From the NCBI RefSeq assembly GCF_000526915.1, contig NZ_JAGZ01000011.1:1-64000 (forward strand): a stretch of 64,000 bases of DNA. The letters are read 5' to 3'. The notes beneath the pieces are model-generated. The model was not told the origin of the DNA. It saw only the letters and a list, made by a program, of their open reading frames with translations, and searched no databases. This stretch comes from Mycobacterium genavense ATCC 51234 (GTDB taxonomy: Bacteria; Actinomycetota; Actinomycetes; Mycobacteriales; Mycobacteriaceae). Shown piece by piece: positions 10,305 through 18,331 of this stretch (position 1 is the stretch's first letter; the number at the start of each line of letters is the position of its first letter). The position numbers and the translations under genes were made by a program.

Positions 10305-10613
10305 GTGGCAACGAATCGCTTGGTGTGCGCCGGGAGATGCGAAGGGCGGCTAGACCAAATGACTTCCCATCCTGTCGTCCACGAGATCGAGCTCCTCGGG
10401 GACATCTACGTGACACATGAAGTTGGTTCCAACCGGATTCACCTCGTGGGCACCGCCGCGGAAATAGCGCGGGCCCTGAGCCTCCCACCAACCCGGGGCG
10501 CGGTACGCAGCAGACTTCTCGAGGTGTTCGTAACCGCTGACCAGCTCAGGGACGCCGCGACCGATCTAGACAATCGCGCGCCGGCCGGTGCGGTGGTGAG
10601 CCTGGGTGACTGA
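10305..10613 (+). CDS. small hypothetical protein downstream of the ANTAR regulator
   Basis: A 102-residue reading frame starting at GTG 10305, 24 bp after the ANTAR gene, with an alternative internal ATG at about 10359. The segment VHEIELLGDIYVTHEV ... HLVGTAAEIARALSL reads like a compact alpha/beta domain, and RDAATDLDNRA is plausible coding composition. I do not recognise a family. An opposing frame across the same bases is Arg/Pro-rich and less convincing. It may be co-transcribed with the regulator. Function unknown. Confidence 0.4.
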   Translation: MATNRLVCAGRCEGRLDQMTSHPVVHEIELLGDIYVTHEVGSNRIHLVGTAAEIARALSLPPTRGAVRSRLLEVFVTADQLRDAATDLDNRAPAGAVVSLGD

Positions 10614-10948
10614 CGCTCGGTCGTTTGCTGCTGGCCGAGTTGCGGGTGCTGCCGGGGTGGTCGAGAATTGGTACGGTCAGCATGAATTTGGGTAGCGGTC
10701 GGCCCGTGGCGGTGCCGTCGAATCCTCGTCTGACGATGCGCGACGTCGCCTGGGGACGATGCGCCGGTACAGTCCCGAAAGATCCAGCGGCCGCATCCTT
10801 TTCGCGTGCCAAGATCCCGGTCCACCGCCGCATTCAACCGTTAAGCCAGCCGTAACTCGGGGTTTCTCTGAGGGGCGTCAATTTCCGGAATTCGCGAGTA
10901 CGCTCCTGCTGACAAATCAGCGCGCACGACTGCCAAAAGCGAAAACAC
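10614..10948. other. intergenic region upstream of the PPE gene; nothing recognised
   Basis: About 335 bases between the small hypothetical gene and the PPE start. Frames here are short and Arg/Pro-rich and match nothing I recognise. It presumably contains the PPE promoter; no operator or repeat stands out. Confidence 0.5.
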
Positions 10949-12661
10949 ATGGATTTTGCCCTGTTGCCGCCGGAGATCAACTCGGGGCTCATGTATGCCG
11001 GGCCGGGGTCTGGACCGATGTTGGCCGCGGCGGCGGGCTGGCACGCGCTGGGCGCCGAGCTGGAGTCCACCGCTGTCGGCTACTCCGCTGTGGTTGCGGC
11101 GCTTACCGACCAAACGTGGTTAGGCCCGTCATCGATCGCGATGGCGGCCGCGGCCACACCCTATGTGGGGTGGCTGTCGGCGACCGGGGCCGCGGCGGTA
11201 CAGACCGCCGTCCAGGCCTATGCGGCGGCGGCCTACGACACGGCGTTCGCAATGACGGTGCCACCGCCGGTGATCGCGGCCAACCGGGCGATGTTGATGG
11301 CGTTGATCGCGACCAACTTCTTCGGGCAGAACACCCCGGCAATCGCGGCCACCGAAGCCCAGTACGTCCAGATGTGGGCCCAGGATGCCATCGCCATGTA
11401 CGGCTATGCGGCAGCGGCCGAAACCGCCAGCACGCTGGAAGCATTCGACGACCCGCCGCAGACCACCAAGTCGGATGGCCGGGATGCCCGGCGCCAAGGC
11501 CGCGACGACTTCCAACGCGGTCGCGACGGCGGACGGCACGGCCACCACAATTCGGGCTGGAGGCACTGCGGCGACCCGCAGGGGTCGCCCCCGACCCAGA
11601 TCGACGCCGGCTCCACCTACACCGCCGGCGAGGGCGGCGCCACGGTCACCGTCGACGAGGGCACCCTCACGGTCGGCCAGGGCTCCGTCGTCGATGTCCC
11701 CCGAGGCATCGTCACCGCCGCCGCCGACGACACTATCGTCCAATTCTCCGATTACAAACTCGTCCTCGGTGCGGGCGACACCTTCGTTCCCTACGGCAAC
11801 TTCACCGTCACCTCCGGCTCGGTCACCGTCCCTCAGGGCTCTACAGTCACGTTCACCTCTGGCGGCTCCCTCACCGGCGGCGTTCAGGGCGCGTCCGGCA
11901 CCGTCACCGAAGGCTCCATCGCGCCGGCGGCTGCGCCGGTGGTGACGCCGACAACGACGGTGACACCGACCGCGGCGGCACCGGCGACCACCGCACCGGC
12001 GTCGTCCTCGACGTCGACGACGTCGGCCAGCGCATCGACGTCCGGGACCTCGTCATCCGGGACGATGTCCGGGACGACATCGGGGACGACATCGGCGCCC
12101 GCGGAGCAGGTTCCGGGCGCTCAGTCGGCGCCCGGGGCCCAACCGCAAACGGCTTCGGGGGTGGCGCAGGCCGCACCCGGGGTGGCACCGCACGCCCTAC
12201 CTGGGCTGGCCGCACCGCTCGCGGCTCCCGGGGGTGTCGTAGCAGCGGCGGGCGGGCCGGCGCCCATCGGGGGACCGGCGGCCCTCGGGGATCCGCTGCA
12301 ATGGATTGCCGACGGGCAACCTCCGGGCGATGCGGCCAACGTGGCGCTCGGCGCGCCGCCGGGTTCGCTTCCGTTCGTGCATACCGATCAGGTCGTGCTT
12401 ACGTCGGGGGCGGCGCTATTAGGTGCCGGTGGTGGCGGATTTACCGCATTTGCTTCCACCAAAGCCACATTTTATCGTGGCGAAACTGTGGTAACCAAAA
12501 TACAGCACGAAGCGCTAGTACGCGAAACATCGCTTCGCTTTGTGAAAAGCTTGGATCGAGTACAGAGCGCCATTAATTCGTCGTCTACACCCAATTATCC
12601 GCGGGTCTTGATGAACTATTGTCGTTCCATCCCGCCGCCCGAAGCCTCTTCGAGCAGGTGA
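10949..12661 (+). CDS. PPE-family protein, reading through into the first tandem membrane-anchored copy
   Basis: The N-terminal 165 residues are a standard PPE domain: FALLPPEINSGLMYAGPGSG, the WxG turn in DQTWLGPSS, and Ala-rich helices ending EAFDDPPQTT. PPE proteins are exported by type VII (ESX) systems, usually with a PE partner; none is adjacent. Residues about 175-212 are unusually Arg/His/Gly-rich, while the neighbouring frame reads Ala/Thr-rich (AGMPGAKAATTSNAVATADG), so a pair of compensating frameshifts may lie at about 11470 and 11590. Beyond that come a beta-rich Gly/Thr/Val segment and a Ser/Thr/Pro/Ala linker. From VHTDQVVLTSG (12377) the frame continues without a stop into sequence homologous to the separate gene at 13204, suggesting a fusion through a lost stop. 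The end at 12661 lies inside that degraded copy. Confidence 0.6.
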   Translation: MDFALLPPEINSGLMYAGPGSGPMLAAAAGWHALGAELESTAVGYSAVVAALTDQTWLGPSSIAMAAAATPYVGWLSATGAAAVQTAVQAYAAAAYDTAFAMTVPPPVIAANRAMLMALIATNFFGQNTPAIAATEAQYVQMWAQDAIAMYGYAAAAETASTLEAFDDPPQTTKSDGRDARRQGRDDFQRGRDGGRHGHHNSGWRHCGDPQGSPPTQIDAGSTYTAGEGGATVTVDEGTLTVGQGSVVDVPRGIVTAAADDTIVQFSDYKLVLGAGDTFVPYGNFTVTSGSVTVPQGSTVTFTSGGSLTGGVQGASGTVTEGSIAPAAAPVVTPTTTVTPTAAAPATTAPASSSTSTTSASASTSGTSSSGTMSGTTSGTTSAPAEQVPGAQSAPGAQPQTASGVAQAAPGVAPHALPGLAAPLAAPGGVVAAAGGPAPIGGPAALGDPLQWIADGQPPGDAANVALGAPPGSLPFVHTDQVVLTSGAALLGAGGGGFTAFASTKATFYRGETVVTKIQHEALVRETSLRFVKSLDRVQSAINSSSTPNYPRVLMNYCRSIPPPEASSSR

Positions 12662-12993
12662 AGGCGGGGGCCGGGCGACACCCGGTCAGGCGCTCGAAAT
12701 CCTTTCCGGCACCACAGAACTCGAGCAAATTGCAACCGCCACGTTCGGCACGGCGCTCGGCGTGACCCCTCAAATCGCAGAACTAAATGACATTCTCACG
12801 GAAATGAAGTTGACAATGCCTCGCGATGTCCTGATAAAAGCCCAGTACGCCGCGGTCGTCACACTTTTCGCGTCCCATATTTCACTGACCGGTGCACCGA
12901 CGAGTAACGGACATCAAGCCTCAAATGCGGCCATCACCGACTTTGTCGAAGCGGTGCGAAGATTTCGGTTTGGACCCGATAGCGTCGGCCTGA
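12377..12993 (+). pseudogene. tandem copy A of an unrecognised membrane-anchored protein, degraded
   Basis: GTG 12377 (VHTDQVVLTSG) aligns with the start of copy B at 13204. Conserved blocks: one hydrophobic segment (ALLGAGGGGFTAF), a KATFYRGETVVTKIQHE stretch, and FVKSLDRVQSAINSS. The frame then breaks near 12590. The homologous C-terminal part (TPQIAELNDILTEMKLTMPRD ... AAVVTLFASHISLTG ... AAITDFVEAVR) is in another frame from about 12762. A two-base deletion relative to copy B then prevents it from reaching the expected DFGLDPIASA ending with TGA at 12991-12993. No function can be assigned. The family pattern is an N-terminal membrane anchor followed by a helical cytosolic domain. Confidence 0.6.
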
Positions 12994-13203
12994 GACGACG
13001 ACGGTCACGCCACGTTCGTTCCAGGTGGTCCGGCGTTCAGTGTCGCCGGGAGCGTGGTCGGTGGCTCGACAGCGTGGGACTGGGCTTTCGGCGGGGTCGC
13101 GGAGCGGTCGATTCCGGGGGTGGTCGCCGCCCCACACCAGGATCGGTTGCCGGATTTGTCGCTCGGGGAGCAGTCCGGCTAGCAACGGTCTACATTTACG
13201 CAT

Positions 13204-13840
13204 ATGCACATGGATCAGGCTGTACTCACTTCGCTTGCGACGTTGCTAGGTGCCGGTGTTGGCGGCTTCACGACATTCATGTCCTCTAAAGCCGCATTTC
13301 ATCGAGGGGAAACGCTCGAGACCAAACGGCAGCATGACGTATTGATGCGCATTGTATCGGTGCACTTCGTGAAAATCTTGGACATCGTGCAGGGCGAGAT
13401 CAGCTCGTCGAGGTTTAGGGAATTGCCAACGGAACTCGATGAACTAGTGTCGTCTAATCAACACGTCAAGAATCTCGTCGAGCAGGTACAAGCCGGCGCG
13501 GCCGCATCAACCGCCTCCCAGGCGCTTGAGCTGCTATCGCCCGCCGCGGAACCCACTGCTTCCATACTTGAGCAAATTGCGGCCGCCACTTTTCGCGCGG
13601 CGCTCGCGGCGGCACCTCAAATGGTAGAACTTGATAGCGTGATGGCAGAAATGAAGTTGATTATGCCTAACGACATCCTGCAAAAAGCGCAATACGCCGC
13701 GACCGTCACACTTTTTGCTGCCCTCATTTCCGAGACCGGCACCGACGAATAACTGGAAACAGGCCTCGAGTGCGGCCATCAGCGACTTTGTCGAGGCTGT
13801 GCGAACCGATTTCGGTTTGGACCCAATATCGATTGCTTGA
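13204..13840 (+). pseudogene. tandem copy B of the same membrane-anchored protein, frameshifted near its C-terminus
   Basis: ATG 13204 (or 13210) opens MHMDQAVLTSLATLLGAGVG, a single hydrophobic anchor, then KAAFHRGETLETKRQHD and long helical segments rich in Glu/Gln/Ala. The frame is open for 182 codons and stops at 13750-13752. Relative to copy A, one base is missing near 13738. Restoring it continues the protein through WKQASSAAISDFVEAVRTD to DFGLDPISIA and TGA 13838-13840, as in copy A. The protein might still be nearly full-length and functional, since only the last 30 residues are lost. I do not recognise the family. Copies A and B are clearly paralogous in both protein and DNA and lie about 830 bp apart start to start. 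Confidence 0.55.
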
Positions 13841-13897
13841 AACGACGCACTTCTATTTTCAGAAAATTATCAACCGATCGCACCGGCGTGCGCAGCG

Positions 13898-14512
13898 TCA
13901 GGCGCGCAGGGAATCGACCAGCCGATCGATCACCGCGCCGGCGTCGGCGCGCGCCTGCCGCTGGTCGTCGGCGCGGGCGATGTAGAGCGTTGCCTCGCGC
14001 AGTGCCCCCAGCATCGTCAATGCCGTCGCCTCGACCGGCTGCGGCGGGATACTCCCGGACTCGATGGCGTCGCTGATCAGGCCCCGCACCAACCCGATGT
14101 TGTAACGCTGCCCGATCTCGCTCCAGCGGTCCCACCCCAGCACCCCCGGCGCGTCCATCAGCACGATGCGCTGCACCTCGGGATCCGCGCAGGCGTCCAG
14201 CCAAAAGGCCGAGCCCAGGCGCATGATCTCGACCGGGTCGGTCGCCCCCGCGGCGGCGATCGCCTCACCCATCCGGGTGGACATTTCGCCCTCGACTTGC
14301 TCGAGCACCGCGGCGAACACCTCCGTCTTGTCGGCGAAATGGTGGTAGAGCGCACCGCGGGTCACCCCGGCATTGCGCACGATGGTCTCCAGCGACACGT
14401 CGGCGAAGCCCGGCGCGGCGAACAACGGGCGGGCGGCGGCGATCAGCGCGTCACGCGTCTCGGCCGCACGTTCGGCCTGCGTGCGGCGCTTTTCCGGCAT
14501 GGCTTCATACAT
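13898..14512 (-). CDS. TetR-family transcriptional regulator
   Basis: A 204-residue protein starting at ATG 14512 (MYEAMPEKRRTQAERAAETRD) or ATG 14500. The HTH is textbook TetR: FADVSLETIVRNAGVTRGALYHHFADKTEVF at residues about 36-66. The C-terminal ligand domain is unassigned. It lies 35 bp downstream of the DinB-like gene on the same strand, so the two probably form an operon. A half-site identical to the upstream operator (ATACATAC, 14507-14514) overlaps the start codon. Two full palindromes sit upstream of the DinB-like gene. Autoregulation of the pair is the natural inference. Confidence 0.85.
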   Translation of the reverse strand: MYEAMPEKRRTQAERAAETRDALIAAARPLFAAPGFADVSLETIVRNAGVTRGALYHHFADKTEVFAAVLEQVEGEMSTRMGEAIAAAGATDPVEIMRLGSAFWLDACADPEVQRIVLMDAPGVLGWDRWSEIGQRYNIGLVRGLISDAIESGSIPPQPVEATALTMLGALREATLYIARADDQRQARADAGAVIDRLVDSLRA

Positions 14513-14547
14513 ACCGCATGCCGGGGCAGGATCGCCGCCAACGGTGC

Positions 14548-15294
14548 TCAGATGACCGTCACCTTGCGGACTATCTCCAGGGCTGCCGGATCCCCCTCGG
14601 CCCGCACGCCCAACTCGTCCCAGGTGCCCCGCTGAGCCACCCACCGCACGAACGCCAGGGACTCGCTGGTGATGTGGGCGTCGACGTCGGTACCGGCGCC
14701 GAGGCGCAGCGTCCGCGCGCACAATCCGTCCAGACGAATCTCGACCGAGTTTCCCAGCGCTGCAAGGAGATCCGCGTTCTGTTGCAGCAAGGCTGCCTCG
14801 ATCCAGTCGAGCGTCGGGGCCAGCCGCAGCTCGTCGGCGGGTGGTGGCTCCCCCTGCAGCGGCCCGTCGGGGGCAAACAGGTCATACCGCAGGTGAATGA
14901 ACTCCTCGAAGGCGAACGCGTTCGGTATCACCGAGGCGGGATAGGTACCGACGTCGCCCAGCGGAACCTCGAAGTCCTGGACCGCGACCGCAGCCAGCAT
15001 CTCCAGGCCCTGCCGGCTGACCTGCTCGTAGTCGGCCAGCGTCTCTTCCGGGGTCATCGACCGACGCGATTCGACGTAGAGGTCCGCGGCGCGCTCGGCG
15101 GGCAATCCCCCCGGATCGGGCAGCCTGGTCGGGTCGACGGCCAGCCAGAAGCTGCATGCCAGGTGCGACAGCAGATCCTGGACCGACCAGCCCGGGCAGC
15201 CACTTTCCTTGGCCCACAACGACTCCGGCATCTGCGCGCATGCCGCCAAGACGGCGTTGCGGTCCTCTTCGATCGCCCTCAGTACGTCACTCAT
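14548..15294 (-). CDS. DinB/MDMPI-like (TIGR03083-type) mycothiol-superfamily protein
   Basis: A 248-residue protein starting at ATG 15294 (MSDVLRAIEEDRNAVLAAC). The signature CPGWSVQDLLSHLA, with tryptophan and histidine, is that of the DinB-like / mycothiol-dependent maleylpyruvate isomerase N-terminal family (four-helix bundle, metal-binding His). FAFEEFIHLRYDLF supplies another conserved acidic/His position. Members are mycothiol-dependent enzymes or of unknown activity; the substrate here is unknown. First gene of a probable two-gene operon with the TetR regulator, and the double operator at 15316-15354 lies only about 22 bp upstream of its start, where a repressor would cover the promoter. 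Confidence 0.75.
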   Translation of the reverse strand: MSDVLRAIEEDRNAVLAACAQMPESLWAKESGCPGWSVQDLLSHLACSFWLAVDPTRLPDPGGLPAERAADLYVESRRSMTPEETLADYEQVSRQGLEMLAAVAVQDFEVPLGDVGTYPASVIPNAFAFEEFIHLRYDLFAPDGPLQGEPPPADELRLAPTLDWIEAALLQQNADLLAALGNSVEIRLDGLCARTLRLGAGTDVDAHITSESLAFVRWVAQRGTWDELGVRAEGDPAALEIVRKVTVI

Positions 15295-15315
15295 GCGAAG
15301 TCCACCTCCATATAG

Positions 15316-15354
15316 ATACATACGGTATGTATGACGATACAGACGGTATGTATC
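15316..15354. promoter_or_regulatory. double TetR-type operator
   Basis: Two palindromes in tandem. The first is a perfect inverted repeat, ATACATAC-G-GTATGTAT (15316-15332). The second is GATACAGAC-G-GTATGTATC (15336-15354), with one mismatch. Their centres (15324 and 15345) are 21 bp apart, two helical turns, so two dimers could bind the same face. The same ATACATAC half-site recurs at the start codon of the TetR gene, which is the likely binder. The site lies between the divergent DinB-like and cutinase genes and could control both. Confidence 0.7.
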
Positions 15355-15406
15355 TGTCGCAAGCCGGACCCTTCAGCACCTCTCGGCGATGTGCCAGCAT
15401 GGGGGC

Positions 15407-16095
15407 GTGAACGCACGCCGGATCGCTTCGCCACTGGGTGTCGCGGCGCTGACGTGGGGAGCGCCCCTGAACGCACCCACCCTTGTTGCCGACGCGTCCG
15501 CTGCACCCTGCCCCGACGTCGAGGTCACCTTCGCCCGCGCCACCAACGAGCCGCCCGACGTCGGGGCGGTCGGCCAGCAATTCATCGAGGCCCTGCGCTC
15601 GCAGGTCGGCGGCCGGTCCATCGGTGTGTATCCGGTCAACTATCCCGCCGGCGAGGATTTCGCCCCGTCGGCATCCGCGGGCGGCAGCGATGTGCACGCA
15701 CGTGCGGTCCATGGTCGCGAGCTGCCCCGCCACCAGGCTGGTGCTCGGCGAATATTCGTTGGGCGCCATGGCGATCGACGAGGCCACCATCGCCCGAGCC
15801 CCGATTGCGGGTTTGATTCCCCGACATCCTCACCGCCGACGAAGCCGATCACGCCGCCGCACTCGCCCTGTTCGGTAATCCGTCGGACCGCTACCTCGGC
15901 GCGCCCGTCAACGAGGTCAGCCCGTGGTACGGCGCCAAGGCCGTTGACCTGTGCGCGCCCGGTGACCCGGTGTGCACGCCGGGCGGAGCCTTGGCGCTGC
16001 CTTCACATGACGAGCTGTTTTCGCCGGTGCACCTGTCCTATGCGCACTCCGGAATGCCCAGTCAGGCAGCAACTTTCGTGGCGAGCCATCTCTGA
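15407..16095 (+). pseudogene. cutinase-like (CULP) serine esterase, two frameshifts
   Basis: Starting at GTG 15407, the first frame reads a signal-peptide-like N-terminus and CPDVEVTFARATNEPPDVG ... GVYPVNYPAGEDF, the start of a mycobacterial cutinase-like protein. Near 15685 the family sequence moves one frame over (VRSMVASCPATRLVLGEYSLGAM, containing the nucleophile serine of GxSxG). Near 15820 it moves again (ILTADEADHAAALALFGNP ... AKAVDLCAPGDPVC ... VHLSYAHSG). It ends VASHL at TGA 16093-16095. Both shifts are in the same direction (+1). The catalytic Asp (DLCAPGDPVC) and His (HLSYAHSG) blocks remain visible. It is probably a dead secreted esterase. It lies divergent from the DinB-like gene and shares its operator region. 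Confidence 0.8.
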
Positions 16096-16098
16096 CCG

Positions 16099-16368
16099 TT
16101 ACGGCTTGCCGGTGCGCTCGCGATGCTTGCAGCCCGGCCAGCAGCAGGGCCGGCGCTGGCCTTCTTCCAGCTCTTCCTGGGTTCGCCGGATGCGACCCTG
16201 ACGGGTCGCCGCCTGTTTGGCGTCCTCGACCCAGCAGATGAACTCGTTGCGGGCCAGCGGCGTGATGTCCTTCCACGCCGCGAGTGCGGTCGAGTTCGCG
16301 GTCAATGCCTCGCGTAGATCCACGGGCAGCTTGTGCACCACCCCACCGGGCACCTGGTTGCCGCTCAC
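16099..16368 (-). CDS. YdeI/OmpD-associated family protein, short
   Basis: An 89-residue protein from GTG 16368. The block LPVDLREALTANSTALAAW ... ITPLARNEFICWVEDAKQ ... TRQGRIRRTQEELEEGQRRPC resembles the YdeI/OmpD-associated domain (bacteriocin-protection family), where the alpha-helical 'R...W..AK....R..RI' pattern recurs. Longer relatives have an N-terminal DUF1905 domain, absent here. The C-terminal CCWPGCKH tail is cysteine-rich, perhaps metal-binding. It ends 3 bp from the end of the convergent cutinase remnant. Role unknown. Confidence 0.65.
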   Translation of the reverse strand: MSGNQVPGGVVHKLPVDLREALTANSTALAAWKDITPLARNEFICWVEDAKQAATRQGRIRRTQEELEEGQRRPCCWPGCKHRERTGKP

Positions 16369-16480
16369 CTGAGTCAGATTAACCAGGCTTGCGACGCGAG
16401 CGGTATCGCCACCCCGGGCTGTGCGGCGGCGGCCCGAAGTACCCTTTAGCTCGCCCGACGATCGACCGCGGAGGTTCCCG

Positions 16481-17251
16481 ATGGCTCAGTCCGATCTCAT
16501 CTTGTTCAGCGTGGACAATCGCGTCGCACTGATCACCGTCAACGACCCCGATCGCCGGAATGCGCTGACGGGTGAGAGCTCGGCGCAGCTGCGCGCCGCC
16601 GTCGAACGAGCCGAGGCCGACCCGGGTGTGCACGTCGTCGTGGTCACCGGGGCGGGCAAGGCGTTTTGCGCCGGCGCCGACCTGAGCGCGTTGGCCGCCG
16701 CGGGCTCCGGGGCCGCCGAATCGGGCCTGCAGCAACTCTACGACGGCTTCATGGCCGTGGGCAGTTGCACGTTGCCGACGATCGCCGCGGTCAACGGCGC
16801 CGCGGTCGGTGCCGGCCTGAACCTGGCGCTGGCCACCGACGTGCGCATCGCCGGGTCCGGCGCACTGTTCGATCCCCGTTTCCAGAAGCTGGGGCTGCAC
16901 CCGGGCGGTGGTGCGACCTGGATGCTGCAGCGGGCGGTGGGCCCGCAGGTCGCCCGCGCCGCCCTGCTGTTCGGCATGCGCTTCGACGCCGAATCTGCCG
17001 TGCGGCACGGGTTGGCACTCAGCGTTGCCGACGACCCGGTCGCCGCGGCGCTGGAACTGGCCGCCGGACCCGCGTCGGCCCCGCGCGAGGTGGTGCTGGC
17101 CACCAAGGCCAGCATGCGTGCCACCGCCAGCCCCGGATCGCTGGACAGCGAGCAGCACGAATTCGCGATGCGCACCGAGCTGGGGCCGCAGGTGGCCTCG
17201 ATCCAGTCACCGGAGTTCGCGGACCGGCTGGCGGCGGCGCGGCGCAAGTAA
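16481..17251 (+). CDS. echA14: enoyl-CoA hydratase/isomerase family protein EchA14
   Basis: A 256-residue crotonase. Start ATG 16481 is preceded by GAGG. The oxyanion-hole segments are GAGKAFCAGADLSAL (about residues 58-72) and AAVNGAAVGAGLNLALATD (about 103-121), followed by FDPRFQKLGLHPGGGATWML. Crotonases hydrate or isomerise enoyl-CoA esters in beta-oxidation. The glutamates expected in a classical hydratase are not obvious here, so the exact reaction is open. Position after lipQ and on the plus strand matches M. tuberculosis echA14 (Rv2486). Intact. It ends three bases before the convergent transporter gene. Confidence 0.85.
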   Translation: MAQSDLILFSVDNRVALITVNDPDRRNALTGESSAQLRAAVERAEADPGVHVVVVTGAGKAFCAGADLSALAAAGSGAAESGLQQLYDGFMAVGSCTLPTIAAVNGAAVGAGLNLALATDVRIAGSGALFDPRFQKLGLHPGGGATWMLQRAVGPQVARAALLFGMRFDAESAVRHGLALSVADDPVAAALELAAGPASAPREVVLATKASMRATASPGSLDSEQHEFAMRTELGPQVASIQSPEFADRLAAARRK

Positions 17252-17254
17252 GGC

Positions 17255-18154
17255 CTAAGCGCCGGGCTCGCTCGCGACAGGCTCCGGCTCGGCCTTGACC
17301 CGAAACGCGGGGTCCAGTGCCCGGACCGCGCCGACGAACGTCAGCGCCATCAGCGGCGACAAAGCGCCGTAAATGGCTACCGAAGTTGCCATTTCAACGC
17401 TGTTGAGCAATTGCGGGCTGAGCGCCACACCGAGTGCGACCACGGTGTTGTGCAGCCCGATTTCCAGGCTGATGGCAATCGCCTGAGGCGGCCCCAGCCG
17501 CATCAAGCGCGGCACCAGATAGCCGACGGTCAAGCTGACCGCGCAGAAGGACACCACCGCCCCGCTCACCACGCCGAAGTTGTGCATCAGCGTCGTCTCG
17601 CCCTGGGCGATCGCCCCGACAATCGCGGCGATCAGCAGCAAGACCGCGGCGATCTTGACCGGCGTCTTCATCCGCCGGGCCAGCTCGGGGAAGCGATGAC
17701 GTATCGCGATGCCGATCGCGGTGGGGACGAGCACCAGAGCGAACACCGTGACGAACTTGTCCAGCTGCAGCGTGATGAAGCGGCCCGCACCGAGGAACCA
17801 GGTCATCGACGCGGCCAGGATCGCCGGAAGGGCCACGACCGACAGCCTGGCGTTGATCGCGGCCAGCGTCAGGTTGAGCGCCAAGTCCCCGTTGAACAGA
17901 TGACTGACGATGTTTGCCATCGTGCCGCCCGGCGTGGCGGCCATCAGCATCAGTCCGACCGCCAGATGCGGCTCGAGGTGGAACGCTTCGGCGATCACCA
18001 GGCACAGGCTCGGCAGCAGCAGGGTCTGGCAGAGCAGCGCCACCGCCAATGGTCGGCGCAGCGTGGCGGCCCGCTTGAAGTCGTCCACGGTCAGAGTCAG
18101 CCCCAAAGCGAGCATGACCACCGCGATGACCGACGGAATGTACTGGTTGCCCAT
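17255..18154 (-). CDS. BASS/SBF-family (bile acid:sodium symporter-like) transporter
   Basis: A 299-residue membrane protein with nine or ten hydrophobic segments. Diagnostic SBF/BASS features are VGLMLMAATPGGTMANIVSHL (about residues 66-86) and LEIGLHNTVVALGVAL in the second half, the two crossover motifs that form the sodium sites in family structures. Bacterial members carry organic anions such as pantoate or keto acids; the substrate is not predictable here. ATG 18154. It is convergent with echA14 and isolated from the upstream secreted-protein gene by a strong hairpin. Confidence 0.85.
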   Translation of the reverse strand: MGNQYIPSVIAVVMLALGLTLTVDDFKRAATLRRPLAVALLCQTLLLPSLCLVIAEAFHLEPHLAVGLMLMAATPGGTMANIVSHLFNGDLALNLTLAAINARLSVVALPAILAASMTWFLGAGRFITLQLDKFVTVFALVLVPTAIGIAIRHRFPELARRMKTPVKIAAVLLLIAAIVGAIAQGETTLMHNFGVVSGAVVSFCAVSLTVGYLVPRLMRLGPPQAIAISLEIGLHNTVVALGVALSPQLLNSVEMATSVAIYGALSPLMALTFVGAVRALDPAFRVKAEPEPVASEPGA

Positions 18155-18280
18155 AACGCTCCACGGTGTCGTCGCGCGGCCGACGACGGTTTGTCGGCGC
18201 AGTTAGTTAGCTTGCCTTATACAGCAGCTATCCGCGCGGCGTCCAGCCGTCCGGTAAACGGCAAGCAACCGCACCGATAG

Positions 18281-18321
18281 CTCAAATCCCCTGAAATCCC
18301 AAGGGATTCAGGGGATTTGAG
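18281..18321 (-). terminator. strong hairpin after the small secreted-protein gene
   Basis: CTCAAATCCCCTGAA (18281-18295) pairs perfectly with TTCAGGGGATTTGAG (18307-18321). Inside it, TCCC-AA-GGGA continues the stem past one bulged base. It begins eleven bases beyond the stop of the secreted-protein gene (minus strand). There is no T-tract, so it fits a factor-assisted or mycobacterial non-canonical terminator. Confidence 0.55.
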
Positions 18322-18331
18322 CGTCAGAGTG

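Noticed and set aside
12994..13203. A possible third gene between tandem copies A and B (frame ending LPDLSLGEQSG)
   Set aside because: About 60 codons read plausibly, but there is an in-frame stop immediately upstream and no start codon with a ribosome-binding site; kept as unassigned debris.
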